Shown here piece after piece: positions 1 through 8,542 of a stretch of DNA of 64,000 nt (position 1 is the stretch's first letter; every line of letters begins with the position of its first letter). The notes under the pieces were generated by a model that saw only the letters and a program-made list of their open reading frames with translations, ran no database searches and was not told the origin of the DNA. The stretch is from the NCBI RefSeq assembly GCF_023703085.1, contig NZ_JAMQJY010000001.1, positions 2,046,001 through 2,110,000 of the forward strand, read 5' to 3'. Source of the stretch: Alkalicoccobacillus plakortidis. Its GTDB lineage: Bacteria; Bacillota; Bacilli; Bacillales; Bacillaceae_D. The translations under genes were made by a program, and so were the position numbers.

Positions 1-261
1 GCCACCTTCCATCCGTTCATCATCATTATCCATAAGCTGTTCATCTGATGGTTCAGACTCAAGCTCGAATTCATCTTGGCCTTCTATCTCTTCTTCATCA
101 AGATCTTCATTTATATCTTCGTCCATCGTTGGATCTGAGATGCTTTCACGATTTTCACTATTTGAAGAAGAAGCAGGATCCTGCTCATCCTCGCCTCCAC
201 ATGCTGTTAGAATGGCTGCAGAAAGGATGGCTGTGGCTACTATACTTGTTGTTTTATTCAT
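1..261 (-). CDS. Acidic lipoprotein, 3' end cut by window edge
   Basis: The frame opens with ATG at 261 behind a GGGAGG ribosome-binding site and stays open to base 1 (87 codons), so the C-terminus lies outside the window. The N-terminus has a short Lys-containing n-region, a hydrophobic stretch and a lipobox ending in Leu-Thr-Ala-Cys followed by Gly-Gly, so it should be lipidated and anchored outside the membrane. The mature part is very rich in Asp, Glu and Ser, with no recognisable domain. Acidic surface proteins are common in alkaliphiles (known trend). Function unknown. Confidence 0.7.
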   Translation of the reverse strand, partial: MNKTTSIVATAILSAAILTACGGEDEQDPASSSNSENRESISDPTMDEDINEDLDEEEIEGQDEFELESEPSDEQLMDNDDERMEGG

Positions 262-424
262 CTGTTAACCTCCCGCAGAATTAAGACATCGATTTTTCAA
301 CATCACCATCTTAACAATGGAGACAACAAGCGTCTATTATACAAGCCGTTCTTATGCAATATTTTGCAAGATCACACGGTCTCTCATAATGTCTCTACCT
401 TATGATTCATGCATATTGGAGTGA

Positions 425-856
425 TTACGCGTTTGGCTGCAGAGCAAACGTCATATCTGCCTCAACAGCAACCTCGCCATTTACAGTAGCCACGCCATGC
501 GCTTTCGCCACTGGTCCTTTTAAGCGTGTGATCTCCACTTCAAGACGAAGCTGATCTCCAGGCTTCACCTGTCTTTTAAAACGACACTTTTCAATGCCAC
601 CAAAAAGTCCGATCTTGCCTTTGTTCTCTTCCTTCGTCAGAATCGAAACCGCTCCCGTTTGCGCAAGTGCTTCAAGAATTAACACACCCGGCATCACAGG
701 ATAATCAGGAAAATGCCCATTAAAAAACTCTTCATTTGCCGTTACATTTTTAATAGCAACCGCACGCTTCCCCTCTTCTACTTCATCCACCCGATCAATC
801 AATAAAAACGGATAACGGTGCGGAATAATCTCTTTAATTTGCTCAATCGTTAACAT
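425..856 (-). CDS. fabZ: 3-hydroxyacyl-ACP dehydratase FabZ
   Basis: Dehydrates 3-hydroxyacyl-ACP to trans-2-enoyl-ACP in the cytosolic type II fatty-acid elongation cycle. The hot-dog fold signature [13 protein letters not shown] is present, with the catalytic His in GHFP and the Glu in [18 protein letters not shown] near the N-terminus is also typical. An ATG exists three codons further upstream at 865, but it directly abuts the GAGAGG ribosome-binding site; the ATG at 856 has normal 9-nt spacing and gives the usual family N-terminus (about 143 aa). It stands alone, between the lipoprotein and a divergent esterase, as in the Bacillus ywpB region. Confidence 0.95.
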   Translation of the reverse strand: MLTIEQIKEIIPHRYPFLLIDRVDEVEEGKRAVAIKNVTANEEFFNGHFPDYPVMPGVLILEALAQTGAVSILTKEENKGKIGLFGGIEKCRFKRQVKPGDQLRLEVEITRLKGPVAKAHGVATVNGEVAVEADMTFALQPNA

Positions 857-965
857 ATACAACATCCTCTCAAATACTCATCATTAGTGGAATTATACCA
901 TATCTCTATATAAGAATCCGATGATGATGTAGGATAGAAGAAATAGACAAAAAGGGAGCGATCAA

Positions 966-1739
966 ATGGCAAGCTTTCACGGATACGTTGCACCAGTCTC
1001 ACTAGGAATACAGACAGGATTACAGATTATCCTTCCAGAACACACAAACCAAACCACCCAACCGAAAACTCTCTATCTACTTCACGGCATGGGGGACAAC
1101 GAAACGATCTGGACACGCCGCACGGCTATCGAACGTTACGCCGATACATATGGCTTCAGCGTTATCATGCCAAGCGTCGACACAAGCTATTACACAGACA
1201 TGGCCTACGGAAAAAACTATTGGACCTACATCTCAGAAGAACTCCCAAAAATCATCAGCACCCACTTCAACATAACAACTGATCCCGAACACACCTACGT
1301 TGCCGGACTATCCATGGGAGGCTACGGCTCCTTTAAACTCGCCCTAAACCACCCAAACCGCTTCCGCGCAGCCGCCAGCTTCTCCGGCGCACTAGACGTC
1401 AAAAGTCTGCTCGCGCACACACCAGAAGAAAACAAAGAACAACGCAAACTCAGCCTGAAAATCATCTTTGGAGACAACCCAAACCTTGACGCAATAGGAG
1501 CCGACCTATTCTCGCTCATCACCAAACACCAAGAGGCTGGCCTTGCACTACCCGATCTCTATCAATACTGCGGAACCGACGACTTCCTCTATCGCATGAA
1601 CACGAACTTCAGCAACCATCTAAAAGAACAAGGCATCAAAGCTTATTACGAAGAATCCAAAGCCGACCACACATGGGATTACTGGGATTATTGCATTGAA
1701 TCATTTTTGAAGAAGATCTGTGAGAGGGACAACGCTTAG
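966..1739 (+). CDS. Alpha/beta-hydrolase esterase (EstA / esterase D-like)
   Basis: A 257-aa cytosolic serine esterase. The nucleophile elbow is GLSMGGYGS with Ser116; an LYLLHGMGDN oxyanion-loop segment lies at about 36-45, and the C-terminal DHTWDYW supplies the likely catalytic His. The layout matches the putative-esterase family that includes lactococcal tributyrin esterase EstA and S-formylglutathione hydrolases; the substrate cannot be read from sequence. It has no signal peptide. The start is preceded by a GGGAGCG ribosome-binding site. It is monocistronic and ends inside an intrinsic terminator whose stem includes the stop codon. Confidence 0.85.
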   Translation: MASFHGYVAPVSLGIQTGLQIILPEHTNQTTQPKTLYLLHGMGDNETIWTRRTAIERYADTYGFSVIMPSVDTSYYTDMAYGKNYWTYISEELPKIISTHFNITTDPEHTYVAGLSMGGYGSFKLALNHPNRFRAAASFSGALDVKSLLAHTPEENKEQRKLSLKIIFGDNPNLDAIGADLFSLITKHQEAGLALPDLYQYCGTDDFLYRMNTNFSNHLKEQGIKAYYEESKADHTWDYWDYCIESFLKKICERDNA

Positions 1740-1755
1740 GCGTTGTCTTTTTTGT
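1727..1755 (+). terminator. Intrinsic terminator of the esterase gene
   Basis: The stem GACAACGC/GCGTTGTC is followed by a run of seven T. The stop codon of the esterase lies in the loop. A family A repeat array with its palindrome begins about 25 bp further on. Confidence 0.85.
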
Positions 1756-1777
1756 GGGGAGATGGGTCAATGCTGTG

Positions 1778-1799
1778 AATAAAAATGGTTATTTTTATT
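1778..1799. repeat. 22-bp palindrome bordering family A array, copy 1
   Basis: AATAAAAATG-N2-ATTTTTATT form; the right half has one change from the perfect copies. It is followed by TCCTTAT and then GACCTTTCTTGG, the same flank as at copy 2. Confidence 0.8.
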
Positions 1800-2177
1800 C
1801 CTTATATAATTAGACCTTTCTTGGTTTGCTGCGTGGGGGCTTGGTATTAGGTTTGCGCTCTTGGTAAGTACGGGGTAGTTCTTGGTTTTGGAGTGGAGCT
1901 CTTGCTTTGGGTCTAATCTAGCTTGGTATTGGGGTGGATTTCTTGCTTTAGTTCTGATCTAGCTTGATATTGGAGTGGAGCTCTTGCTTCAGCTCTCCTC
2001 CCGCTTGGTATGAGGGGGGCGCTCTTGGTTTTGACGCTCTGGCTCTTGCTATCTCTCGCCTTCTCTTGATGAAGCGTGTGCCTCTCTTGCTCTCCTCACC
2101 ATTCTCCTTGCTGCTCCAAGCTTCTTCTTGATAAGCAGTACTTCCTTCTTGCTTTTACCTTCAGTTCCAATGCAGTT

Positions 2178-2199
2178 AATAAAAATGGACATTTTTATT
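2178..2199. repeat. 22-bp palindrome, copy 2
   Basis: A perfect AATAAAAATG-GA-CATTTTTATT inverted repeat, preceded by CAATGCAGTT and followed by CCTTATTTC. It separates the two blocks of array locus 1. Confidence 0.85.
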
Positions 2200-2516
2200 C
2201 CTTATTTCAATTGACCTTTCTTGGTTTGGTGCGTGAGCTCTTGGTGAGTGAGGGGAGATCTTGGTATTTGAGTGGAGCTCTTGCTTTAGCTTTACTCCCG
2301 CTTGGTATTCGAGTGGAGCTCTTGCTTCGTCCCTTCTCCAAGCTTGGTATTAGGGGTGCGCTCTTGGTTTTGACGCTCTGGCTCTTGCTATCTCTTGCCT
2401 TTTCTTGATGAAACGTACGCAGCTCTGGCTGTTCTCGCCATTCTCCTTTATACTCCACGCTTCTTCTTGGTAAGCGGCACTTCCTTCTTGTTCTTACCCC
2501 AAGTTTCAATGCAGTA

Positions 2517-2538
2517 AATAAAAATGGACATTTTCATT
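2517..2538. repeat. 22-bp palindrome, copy 3
   Basis: AATAAAAATG-GA-CATTTTCATT, with one mismatch in the right arm, preceded by CAATGCAGTA. It marks the right end of array locus 1. Confidence 0.8.
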
Positions 2539-2631
2539 CCTTATGTTCATGGATTTTTCTTGCCAGGGCGCTTGGTATTGGCTCGAAGGCTTCGCTCCAC
2601 CCTGTCCATCCAATTAAATCCAATAAAATGG

Positions 2632-2672
2632 TTGCAACTGTAAATTATATAGTGTACTATGTGAGTAGTACA
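2632..2672 (+). promoter_or_regulatory. Promoter and GntR (YtrA-type) operator of the ABC exporter operon
   Basis: A sigma-A promoter reads TTGCAA (2632-2637), 17-bp spacer, TACTAT (2655-2660). The -10 is embedded in a perfect inverted repeat TGTACTA-N6-TAGTACA at 2653-2672. The operon encodes its own GntR-family regulator, so this is the likely autoregulatory operator (inference from symmetry and position). Confidence 0.65.
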
Positions 2673-2698
2673 GTATGACAATATAGGGAGTTGAGAGT

Positions 2699-3625
2699 AT
2701 GGAAAATCAGCAGGCGCGGCCTTTGGTTGTCGAGAATATCAGCAAAAGCTTAGGTGGAAAGAAGATCATTAAGGATCTATCTTTCTCAGTAGAAGCAGGG
2801 AAAATTTACGGTTTTCTTGGACCAAACGGATCGGGGAAAACAACAACGATTCGAATGATTGTTAGCTTAATTGGACTTGACGCAGGGGATGTCAAAATCG
2901 GCGGACACAGCATTCGCACAGAAAGAGAGCAAGCTCTCTCACAAATTGGTGCGATTGTTGAAAATCCAGATTTATACGAATACATGAGCGGACGAAAGAA
3001 TCTGATTCATTTTGCTCGCATGACTAATAAGAAAGTCACTACCGAGCGCATTGATGAAGTCATCAAGATGGTTGAATTAGATCATGCCATTGATAAAAAA
3101 GTCAAAACCTACTCTCTTGGCATGAAACAGCGACTTGGTATTGCCTTATCCATTTTACATGAACCCAGTGTACTCATTTTAGACGAACCTACAAACGGAT
3201 TAGATCCAAAAGGCATCCGGGAGCTGCGTTCTTATCTAAAAGATCTCGCCCACAATTCAGGAGTAGCCATTCTTGTCTCCTCACATCTTTTATCGGAAAT
3301 TGAACTGATGTGCGACCGCGCCATTGTGATAAAAGAAGGCCAAGTCATTAACGAGCTTGCAGTGAACGACAAAGAGCAAGGAGAAGAACAGGAAGTCGCT
3401 GCTGTCTTTGAAGTAAATCAGCTGGAAAAAGCCGAGGCACTGCTTCTGCAATACGGAACCGTTCGCAAAGAAGAGAACCGAATTATCCTAGAAAATACAA
3501 CGGTTGAGCAGGTCCCATCGATTGTATCTGCCCTAGTAAAACAGGAAATTGACATTTATCACGTTTCATATAAAAAGTCACTCGAAGATACGTATCATTT
3601 GTTAACAGAAAAGGAAGTGATCTAG
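2699..3625 (+). CDS. ABC transporter ATP-binding protein (BcrA/YtrB-like)
   Basis: A 308-aa ATPase subunit of an ABC-2 type exporter. Walker A is GPNGSGKTTT, the signature loop is YSLGMKQRL and Walker B is LILDEPTNGLD, followed by a switch His in SSHLLSE. A C-terminal extension of about 80 residues after the NBD is typical of bacitracin/lantibiotic-type exporters. First gene of a five-gene operon; its stop (TAG) is directly followed by the permease ATG. Start supported by GGGAG 9 nt upstream. Substrate unknown; peptide antibiotic or envelope-stress export is an inference from the YtrA-type regulator. Confidence 0.85.
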   Translation: MENQQARPLVVENISKSLGGKKIIKDLSFSVEAGKIYGFLGPNGSGKTTTIRMIVSLIGLDAGDVKIGGHSIRTEREQALSQIGAIVENPDLYEYMSGRKNLIHFARMTNKKVTTERIDEVIKMVELDHAIDKKVKTYSLGMKQRLGIALSILHEPSVLILDEPTNGLDPKGIRELRSYLKDLAHNSGVAILVSSHLLSEIELMCDRAIVIKEGQVINELAVNDKEQGEEQEVAAVFEVNQLEKAEALLLQYGTVRKEENRIILENTTVEQVPSIVSALVKQEIDIYHVSYKKSLEDTYHLLTEKEVI

Positions 3626-4423
3626 ATGTTTCTATCATTGGTGCAGAATGAGTGGATGAAGGCTTATTATCGGAATAAATTTATTGTGTTTTGCCTGGTT
3701 ATTTCGGGACTAATCGGAATTGGAGCAGTGCTCACTACTTTATTTAATAACTATGACTTTGGAGCAGAGGAACCTGTTGAATCTATATCCGCGCTTGAGT
3801 TTACTGTAAGTGCTTTGGAAGCTACTTCAATCTTTGTGCTTGTGTTTAGTGTAGTGATATTGATCTCAAGTATTGCGAGCGAATTTAAAAGTGGTACGAT
3901 GAAGCAGTTGTTGATCCGACCGGTTTCACGTACAAATATTCTTGTATCTAAATGGGTAATGACATTCCTAGCAACTATTATGATTCTGATCGGCATTGCC
4001 CTGGTTAGTTTGATTATTGGTAGCATTTTCTTCGGCTCTGATACTCCTTTCGTTGAAACGATTTCAGCACTTGGATTATGGATTTTATATAATTTACCTA
4101 TGTTTTTCTTTTTCCAGACTCTAGGTCTTTTCATAGCCGTTTTAACTAGAAGCACAGCTCTTTCTGTGGCTGCTGTCATAGTCTTAAATTTTGTCGGTGG
4201 CGTTATTACTATGTTTCTTTTACGATTCGAATGGTCTAAATATCTAATCACAGCAAACCTATCACTACAGGATTATAGTCAGAATGAGCATCTATTCTTT
4301 GGAGGTACTCCATTAATGGAGAATATGACTCTTGGATTCTCACTAACCATTATTGCTGTCTATTCCATCGTGCTCCTGCTCATCGCTCATCTTGTTTTCA
4401 GTAAAAAGGATGTATTATCATAA
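3626..4423 (+). CDS. ABC-2 type permease, first pair
   Basis: A 265-aa membrane protein with six predicted hydrophobic segments and an N-terminal cytoplasmic MFLSLVQNEWMKAY, typical of ABC-2 permeases (NatB/YtrC-like). The conserved EFKSGTMKQLLIRPVSR segment, the coupling region of this family, lies near residues 88-104. It starts immediately after the ATPase stop codon, so the two are probably translationally coupled. Confidence 0.8.
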   Translation: MFLSLVQNEWMKAYYRNKFIVFCLVISGLIGIGAVLTTLFNNYDFGAEEPVESISALEFTVSALEATSIFVLVFSVVILISSIASEFKSGTMKQLLIRPVSRTNILVSKWVMTFLATIMILIGIALVSLIIGSIFFGSDTPFVETISALGLWILYNLPMFFFFQTLGLFIAVLTRSTALSVAAVIVLNFVGGVITMFLLRFEWSKYLITANLSLQDYSQNEHLFFGGTPLMENMTLGFSLTIIAVYSIVLLLIAHLVFSKKDVLS

Positions 4424-4465
4424 CCGTTCGACTAACATTTGAACGCAGAAAGGGGTGATCTCTAG

Positions 4466-4873
4466 GTGACCATTGAGTTTGACCCATCAAAACCCATCTA
4501 CAGACAAATAGCAGATTATTATTATCAAAAAATCAGTAGCGGAGAACTCCGCCCTGGCGATAAGCTTCCTTCCGTCAGAGAAACCGCCCAGTCCCTGCGA
4601 GTGAACCCAAACACCGCTTCACGATCCTATCTAGAGATGGATCGTGAAGGTGTGACGTTCACGAAACGGGGTCATGGTACATTTGTAACTGAGGACGAAG
4701 AGGTGGTTAGAGAATTGAGAGTACAACTAGCACAATCTCATATCAAAGAATTGATTGACTATCTATATAAGCTCGGATTCTCAAACAAGCAAATTAAAGA
4801 TCAGCTTGATTCGTTATTAGAGACGGAGGATGGTGAAACCAATGCAAAAAATCGAACTAAAAAACCTCTCTAA
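4466..4873 (+). CDS. GntR-family (YtrA subfamily) transcriptional regulator
   Basis: A 135-aa repressor-type protein: an N-terminal winged HTH (about 8-75, with KLPSVRETAQSLRVNPNTASRSY as the recognition region) and the very short C-terminal helical dimerisation tail that defines the YtrA subfamily. The start is GTG at 4466 behind AAAGGGGTG. The 3' end overlaps the next ATPase gene. It probably represses the operon through the inverted repeat at 2653-2672; YtrA-type regulators typically control adjacent ABC exporters and respond to cell-wall antibiotics (known for B. subtilis ytr). Confidence 0.88.
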   Translation: MTIEFDPSKPIYRQIADYYYQKISSGELRPGDKLPSVRETAQSLRVNPNTASRSYLEMDREGVTFTKRGHGTFVTEDEEVVRELRVQLAQSHIKELIDYLYKLGFSNKQIKDQLDSLLETEDGETNAKNRTKKPL

Positions 4874-5540
4874 ATCCTATGGAAGAAACGAAGTACTAAG
4901 CAATCTCAACCTAACATTAGAAGGCAACCGAATCTATGGCATCATCGGCGAAAACGGAACAGGAAAATCAACCCTACTCCGACTCATCAGTGGACTCGCC
5001 AGACCATCACGCGGATCCGTTACCGTAAACGGTCAAACCACCGCGGAAGGTCGTAGAAATCAGGTTGCCTATCTATCCGATCAAGAGATGCTTGATAAAT
5101 TTTCAACACTAGCTTACCAAATCAAATTTCACGAAAATATGATTCCCGGTTTCCAAACAAACCGTGTCTATGAAATGCTCGACATGATAAAGCTGCCTGT
5201 TGATGGGAAAATCAAAAACCTCTCAAAAGGACATCGGAACTTGTTTAATCTCGTGCTAACACTTGCTAACCCTGCTCCTATCTTGATCATGGATGAGCCA
5301 CTTTCAGGCATCGATACAAACAAAAAAGAGGATCTCATGCAGCTCTTGTCCTCCTTTACCCTTGATGAAGAACGACTCATCCTATTCGCAACACATGAAT
5401 ATGACGAGATTGAATTCCTAATTGATGGCTTGATCGTCATCAAAGGTACCAATGTCGCATACTTCACAGAAGACCTTGAAGAAATGCGAATTGAACAAGG
5501 AAAAACCATTCAACAAATTTTCAAGGAGGTGACCCAATGA
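4842..5540 (+). CDS. ABC transporter ATP-binding protein, second pair
   Basis: A 232-aa ATPase subunit with Walker A GENGTGKST and Walker B LIMDEPLSGID. The signature loop is degenerate (LSKGHRNLFN instead of LSGGQ), as in many YtrB/YtrE-type exporters. An upstream in-frame ATG at 4830 sits on the GGAGG, so the ATG at 4842 is preferred. It overlaps gntR by 32 bp and ends in an ATGA overlap with the next gene, showing tight translational coupling. The operon thus carries two ATPase-permease pairs around one regulator. Confidence 0.82.
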   Translation: MQKIELKNLSKSYGRNEVLSNLNLTLEGNRIYGIIGENGTGKSTLLRLISGLARPSRGSVTVNGQTTAEGRRNQVAYLSDQEMLDKFSTLAYQIKFHENMIPGFQTNRVYEMLDMIKLPVDGKIKNLSKGHRNLFNLVLTLANPAPILIMDEPLSGIDTNKKEDLMQLLSSFTLDEERLILFATHEYDEIEFLIDGLIVIKGTNVAYFTEDLEEMRIEQGKTIQQIFKEVTQ

Positions 5541-6334
5541 CCTCATTTCTAACCCTACTAAAAAGAGACCTAAGGCTGCAGGTTCCGTTTATGGTGATAT
5601 ACTCAGCAGCTATGCTTTTTGTCGCAATCGTCTTTACCTTTCTGGCCATGCGCTATTCATACGAATTTTTCGGAGCTATTCTATTCATTTTTCTAGCACA
5701 ATTTTTCTTCGCCTTTATTGCCTTACCAATCAATTCAATCTGGAGAGAATGGCGAATGAAAACAGCCGGACATTGGCTCATGCTCCCAACATCCGTTCAT
5801 GCAAAAATTTGGAGCAAAATACTCTCAATAATCATCTGGATTCTATTCTTAATTGTGTTAACCCTATTATTGTGGGCTGCAACGGGATTAATAGACCATA
5901 CAGAAATACATGAAATGACCTTTATTCTCCTTAGTAAACTAGCATCAGTCGACCTATTGATTATTGGACCTTTTATGCTGTACTCTCTCATCTCCGTTTC
6001 AATTCCTGTATTCCTAGGAGTCATCATGCTCAATGGAGAAGGCGGTTTGAAAGGATTTCTGTACACCGGTTTGCTACTTGCCTTTTACCTTATTTTGATC
6101 CCATGGATCTCATCGATCGAGTTGCTCTCTTCCCTAAAATTTGGTCCAATCTTTCTTGATATAAGCTTTTTCCAAGAAAACACTACATTTGGTGACTCTT
6201 CATTTACCTTTAATATTATAGCTGACGGCTCCGCTCCTTTTACCTATGTAAGCACACTGATTTTGGAAGTTCTATTAGTTTGCTTCATGTATTGGATCTG
6301 CTGGTGGTATCTCGCAAGGAAAGTGGAAATTTAA
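5537..6334 (+). CDS. Membrane protein, ABC-2-like permease partner
   Basis: A 265-aa protein with about six hydrophobic helices, starting in an ATGA overlap with the upstream ATPase. It has no strong named motif, but its position, size and topology make it the permease for the second ATPase. The last gene of the operon; an intrinsic terminator follows 20 bp after the stop. Confidence 0.7.
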   Translation: MTSFLTLLKRDLRLQVPFMVIYSAAMLFVAIVFTFLAMRYSYEFFGAILFIFLAQFFFAFIALPINSIWREWRMKTAGHWLMLPTSVHAKIWSKILSIIIWILFLIVLTLLLWAATGLIDHTEIHEMTFILLSKLASVDLLIIGPFMLYSLISVSIPVFLGVIMLNGEGGLKGFLYTGLLLAFYLILIPWISSIELLSSLKFGPIFLDISFFQENTTFGDSSFTFNIIADGSAPFTYVSTLILEVLLVCFMYWICWWYLARKVEI

Positions 6335-6354
6335 TTTGGATTCTACTGAAAAAG

Positions 6355-6379
6355 ACTGTCCGAGGAGGGCAGTTTTTTT
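6355..6379 (+). terminator. Intrinsic terminator of the ABC operon
   Basis: Stem ACTGTCC/GGGCAGT with a five-base loop, followed by seven T. Confidence 0.85.
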
Positions 6380-6419
6380 GTATGGGTATGAGGCGTTGGA
6401 TTCGTTTCTACACGCAAGA

Positions 6420-7225
6420 TGCCCATTACCACGCGCGAGAACCCTCTTTCCACACGCGGTGGCCTTTTCCTCTTGCTTGTTGGAGGATCTAGCTTGGTCC
6501 GATACCTGTTTTTCTTGATGCAGTTCTCTTTCCTCTTGGTAAGCAGCACATCCTTCTTGCTCTTACTTCAAATTTCAATGCAGTTAATAAAAATGGATAT
6601 TTTCATTCATTATTTAAGTTGAACTTTCTTGGTTTGTCACGATGGGGCTTGGTATGTGGGGGTGGCTCTTGCTTCTTCTGGCTCTTGGTGCTGAGGGTAA
6701 CTTCTTGCTTTCCTTCTTCTGCCTCTTGGTGCTGTGGGTGGCTTCTTGCTTTCTTCTTCTGCCTCTTGTGGGTGGCTTCTTGCTTTTCTTCTTCTGCCTC
6801 TTGGTGCTGTGGGTGCTTCTTGCTTTTCTTCTTCTACCTCTTGGTGCTGAGGGGATGTTCTTGGGTTTCTTCTTCTGGCTCTTGGTGCTGAGGCTGGATT
6901 CTTGGCTTTCTTCTTCTACCTCTTGGTGCTGAGGGTGACTTCTTGCTTTCCTTCTTCTGCCTCATGGTGCCGAGGGTGACTTCTTGCTTTCCTTCTTCTA
7001 CCTCTTGGTGCCGAGGGTGACTTCTTGCTTTCCTTCTTCTACCTCTTGGTGTTGAGGGTGACTTCTTGCTTTCCTTCTTCTACCTCTTGGTGTTGAGGGT
7101 GACTTCTTGCTTTTCTTCTTCTGCCTCTTGGTGTTCTAACTATTCTTCTTGCTCCTCCGAACTTCCTCTTGGTGAACCGCATATTCTTCTGGCTCTCACC
7201 GCCGCAGCCCAAAAATTCAAATGCC
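6420..7225. repeat. Family A 41-bp dimer array, locus 2
   Basis: The most regular family A array. From about 6640 to 7130 it repeats CTTGGTGCTGAGGGTGACTT (20 bp) plus a 21-bp half starting CTTGCTTTCC about a dozen times. Palindromes lie inside (6586) and at its right end (7230). It fills the space between two convergent genes. The long Leu/Ser/Trp-rich frames across it are translations of the repeat and have no plausible starts. Confidence 0.88.
6586..6607. repeat. 22-bp palindrome, copy 4
   Basis: AATAAAAATG-GA-TATTTTCATT, preceded by CAATGCAGTT and followed by a CTTTCTTGGTTTG flank as at copies 1 and 2. Confidence 0.8.
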
Positions 7226-7229
7226 TCTT

Positions 7230-7251
7230 AATAAAAATGTCCATTTTTATT
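7230..7251. repeat. 22-bp palindrome, copy 5
   Basis: A perfect AATAAAAATG-TC-CATTTTTATT inverted repeat, then CCTTATTTCCCTTGA. Right-hand border of array locus 2. Confidence 0.85.
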
Positions 7252-7326
7252 CCTTATTTCCCTTGATCTAGACTAGTTTAATACGTGCCCATTCTCCGCC
7301 AAAAATAAAAGACCAACGCACACGCG

Positions 7327-7671
7327 TTAGTCTTCTACTCCTTTCATCAAGTCCACGATGTGGTACCAGGTTTCGAGCTTGAATACATCGAAGGGATCGC
7401 CGCCTCCGATGGTACCATAGCCGACCATCATGCCTAGGAAAAGCGAGGCTCCGATAAGTGTCAAGATGATATATAAACGCAGCCAAATAGGCAGAATTCG
7501 GATCCGGCCTTTTTTCTTACGTGGTGTCTTCTCGGGTTTTTGCTCGGCTTTTTGCTTTGCTTTTGCCTCTCGAATTTCCGCACGTGTTAGTGGTTTGGCT
7601 TTGGTTTCATTTTTTCCTTTATCAGAGGCGGGTTTTGCCTGCTTCTGATGGCTAGGTTGTTTCTTGTTCAT
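7327..7671 (-). CDS. EpuA-like small membrane protein
   Basis: 114 aa. A Lys/Arg/Ala/Gln-rich cytoplasmic N-terminus (about 65 residues) precedes one transmembrane helix (WLRLYIILTLIGASLFLGMM) and a short outer tail with GYGTIGGGDPFDVF. This matches the EpuA family, often mislabelled 'RNA polymerase subunit beta' (established family trait). The longer frame to 7740 overlaps flhP; the ATG at 7671 has GGAGAG 8 nt upstream. It directly follows flhP and is probably cotranscribed with it. Molecular function unknown. Confidence 0.75.
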   Translation of the reverse strand: MNKKQPSHQKQAKPASDKGKNETKAKPLTRAEIREAKAKQKAEQKPEKTPRKKKGRIRILPIWLRLYIILTLIGASLFLGMMVGYGTIGGGDPFDVFKLETWYHIVDLMKGVED

Positions 7672-7702
7672 GTATCTCTCTCCAGTCGAGCAACGTTTGC
7701 AA

Positions 7703-8515
7703 TTAGCGACGGATACCGTTAATGATGCCTGACATTTCATCGGCTATGGACAAAGAACGTGCGTTAAATTGATAGTGACGCTGAGTCAAAATCAGTTCAC
7801 TCATTTCTTTTGCCATATCGACATTTGAACCTTCTAGAGCTCCCTGCTGAATCAGTTGGTCAGAGGCTGCAATCATCTGCATGCGGTTGTCTCCATCTGG
7901 CATGAGAAAATCTGTGTTGCCAGCCGCTTCAAGCAACTGGGGTTTTGCCACTTCAACTAAACCAATTTGACCAACTGCTGCAACAGTTCCGTCCTGGAGC
8001 TGCGCTTCTAGTTGACCATTTGCCGTCATTTGAAGGGATTCAAAGGTATAGGGAACCGTCATTCGCTCACCATTGTCATCTAATAGGTAAAAGCCATTTT
8101 CATTTGCAATAACCAGCTCTTGATCATTGTTAGGATTCTCCGTTAAAAAGAAGGCTCCTTCACGAGTCAATCTTGTTTCCGAAGCTCCATTATCATTTCT
8201 CTCTACTTGAAAGAAATGATAGCCGTTTGTCAGCGCAAAATCAAGCATTCGTCCGGTTTGCATCGCAATGCCTGGTTCATTAGATAGACGAGTTTGGGCA
8301 ATTTTTGCTCCTGATCCAACACGTAGGCCAGGAGGGGTTAATCGGTTGCCCTCCGTTGGTTGGTTAGTGTATTCACGGTTTAGAAGGTCCGAAAACGAGA
8401 CATCTCGTTTTTTATAGCCAGCTGTTTCACTGTTTGCTACGTTATGCGAGATCGAATCAAGTTTGCTTTGAAGCTGGCCCATTGTCACTGATGCAATATT
8501 GGATGAAATATTCAT
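7703..8515 (-). CDS. flhP: Flagellar hook-basal body protein FlhP
   Basis: A rod/hook family protein of about 270 aa with the conserved N-terminal segment LDSISHNVANSETAGYKKRDVSF and the C-terminal heptad helix ANSRSLS-like block (RHYQFNARSLSIADEMSG). In Bacillus, FlhO and FlhP form the distal rod and are exported by the flagellar secretion system. A TTG two codons upstream gives a longer frame, but AAGGAG is spaced 7 nt from the ATG at 8515, which is chosen. Forms a pair with flhO, 27 bp upstream. Confidence 0.93.
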   Translation of the reverse strand: MNISSNIASVTMGQLQSKLDSISHNVANSETAGYKKRDVSFSDLLNREYTNQPTEGNRLTPPGLRVGSGAKIAQTRLSNEPGIAMQTGRMLDFALTNGYHFFQVERNDNGASETRLTREGAFFLTENPNNDQELVIANENGFYLLDDNGERMTVPYTFESLQMTANGQLEAQLQDGTVAAVGQIGLVEVAKPQLLEAAGNTDFLMPDGDNRMQMIAASDQLIQQGALEGSNVDMAKEMSELILTQRHYQFNARSLSIADEMSGIINGIRR

Positions 8516-8542
8516 GAACAATCTCCTTTATGCGGCTTGTTA

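Larger units (their letters stand above)
1810..2600. repeat. Family A 41-bp dimer array, locus 1
   Basis: An intergenic array of degenerate units with core CTTGGT or CTTGCT every 20-21 bp. A typical dimer here is CTTGGTATTGGGGTGGATTT (20 bp) followed by a 21-bp half beginning CTTGCTTTAG. Palindromes divide it into two blocks (about 1813-2170 and 2215-2510). Open frames on both strands are low-complexity translations of the repeats with no ribosome-binding sites, so I call no gene here. The array fills the gap between the esterase terminator and the promoter of the ABC operon. Confidence 0.85.

Noticed and set aside
2207..2509. 100-codon minus-strand frame in array locus 1
   Set aside because: Repeat translation, low complexity, no start signal.
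6619..7266. Several overlapping open frames encoding Leu/Ser/Trp-rich proteins
   Set aside because: They occur in two or three registers over the same 41-bp repeats, have no ribosome-binding sites and change composition with frame; they are by-products of the array.
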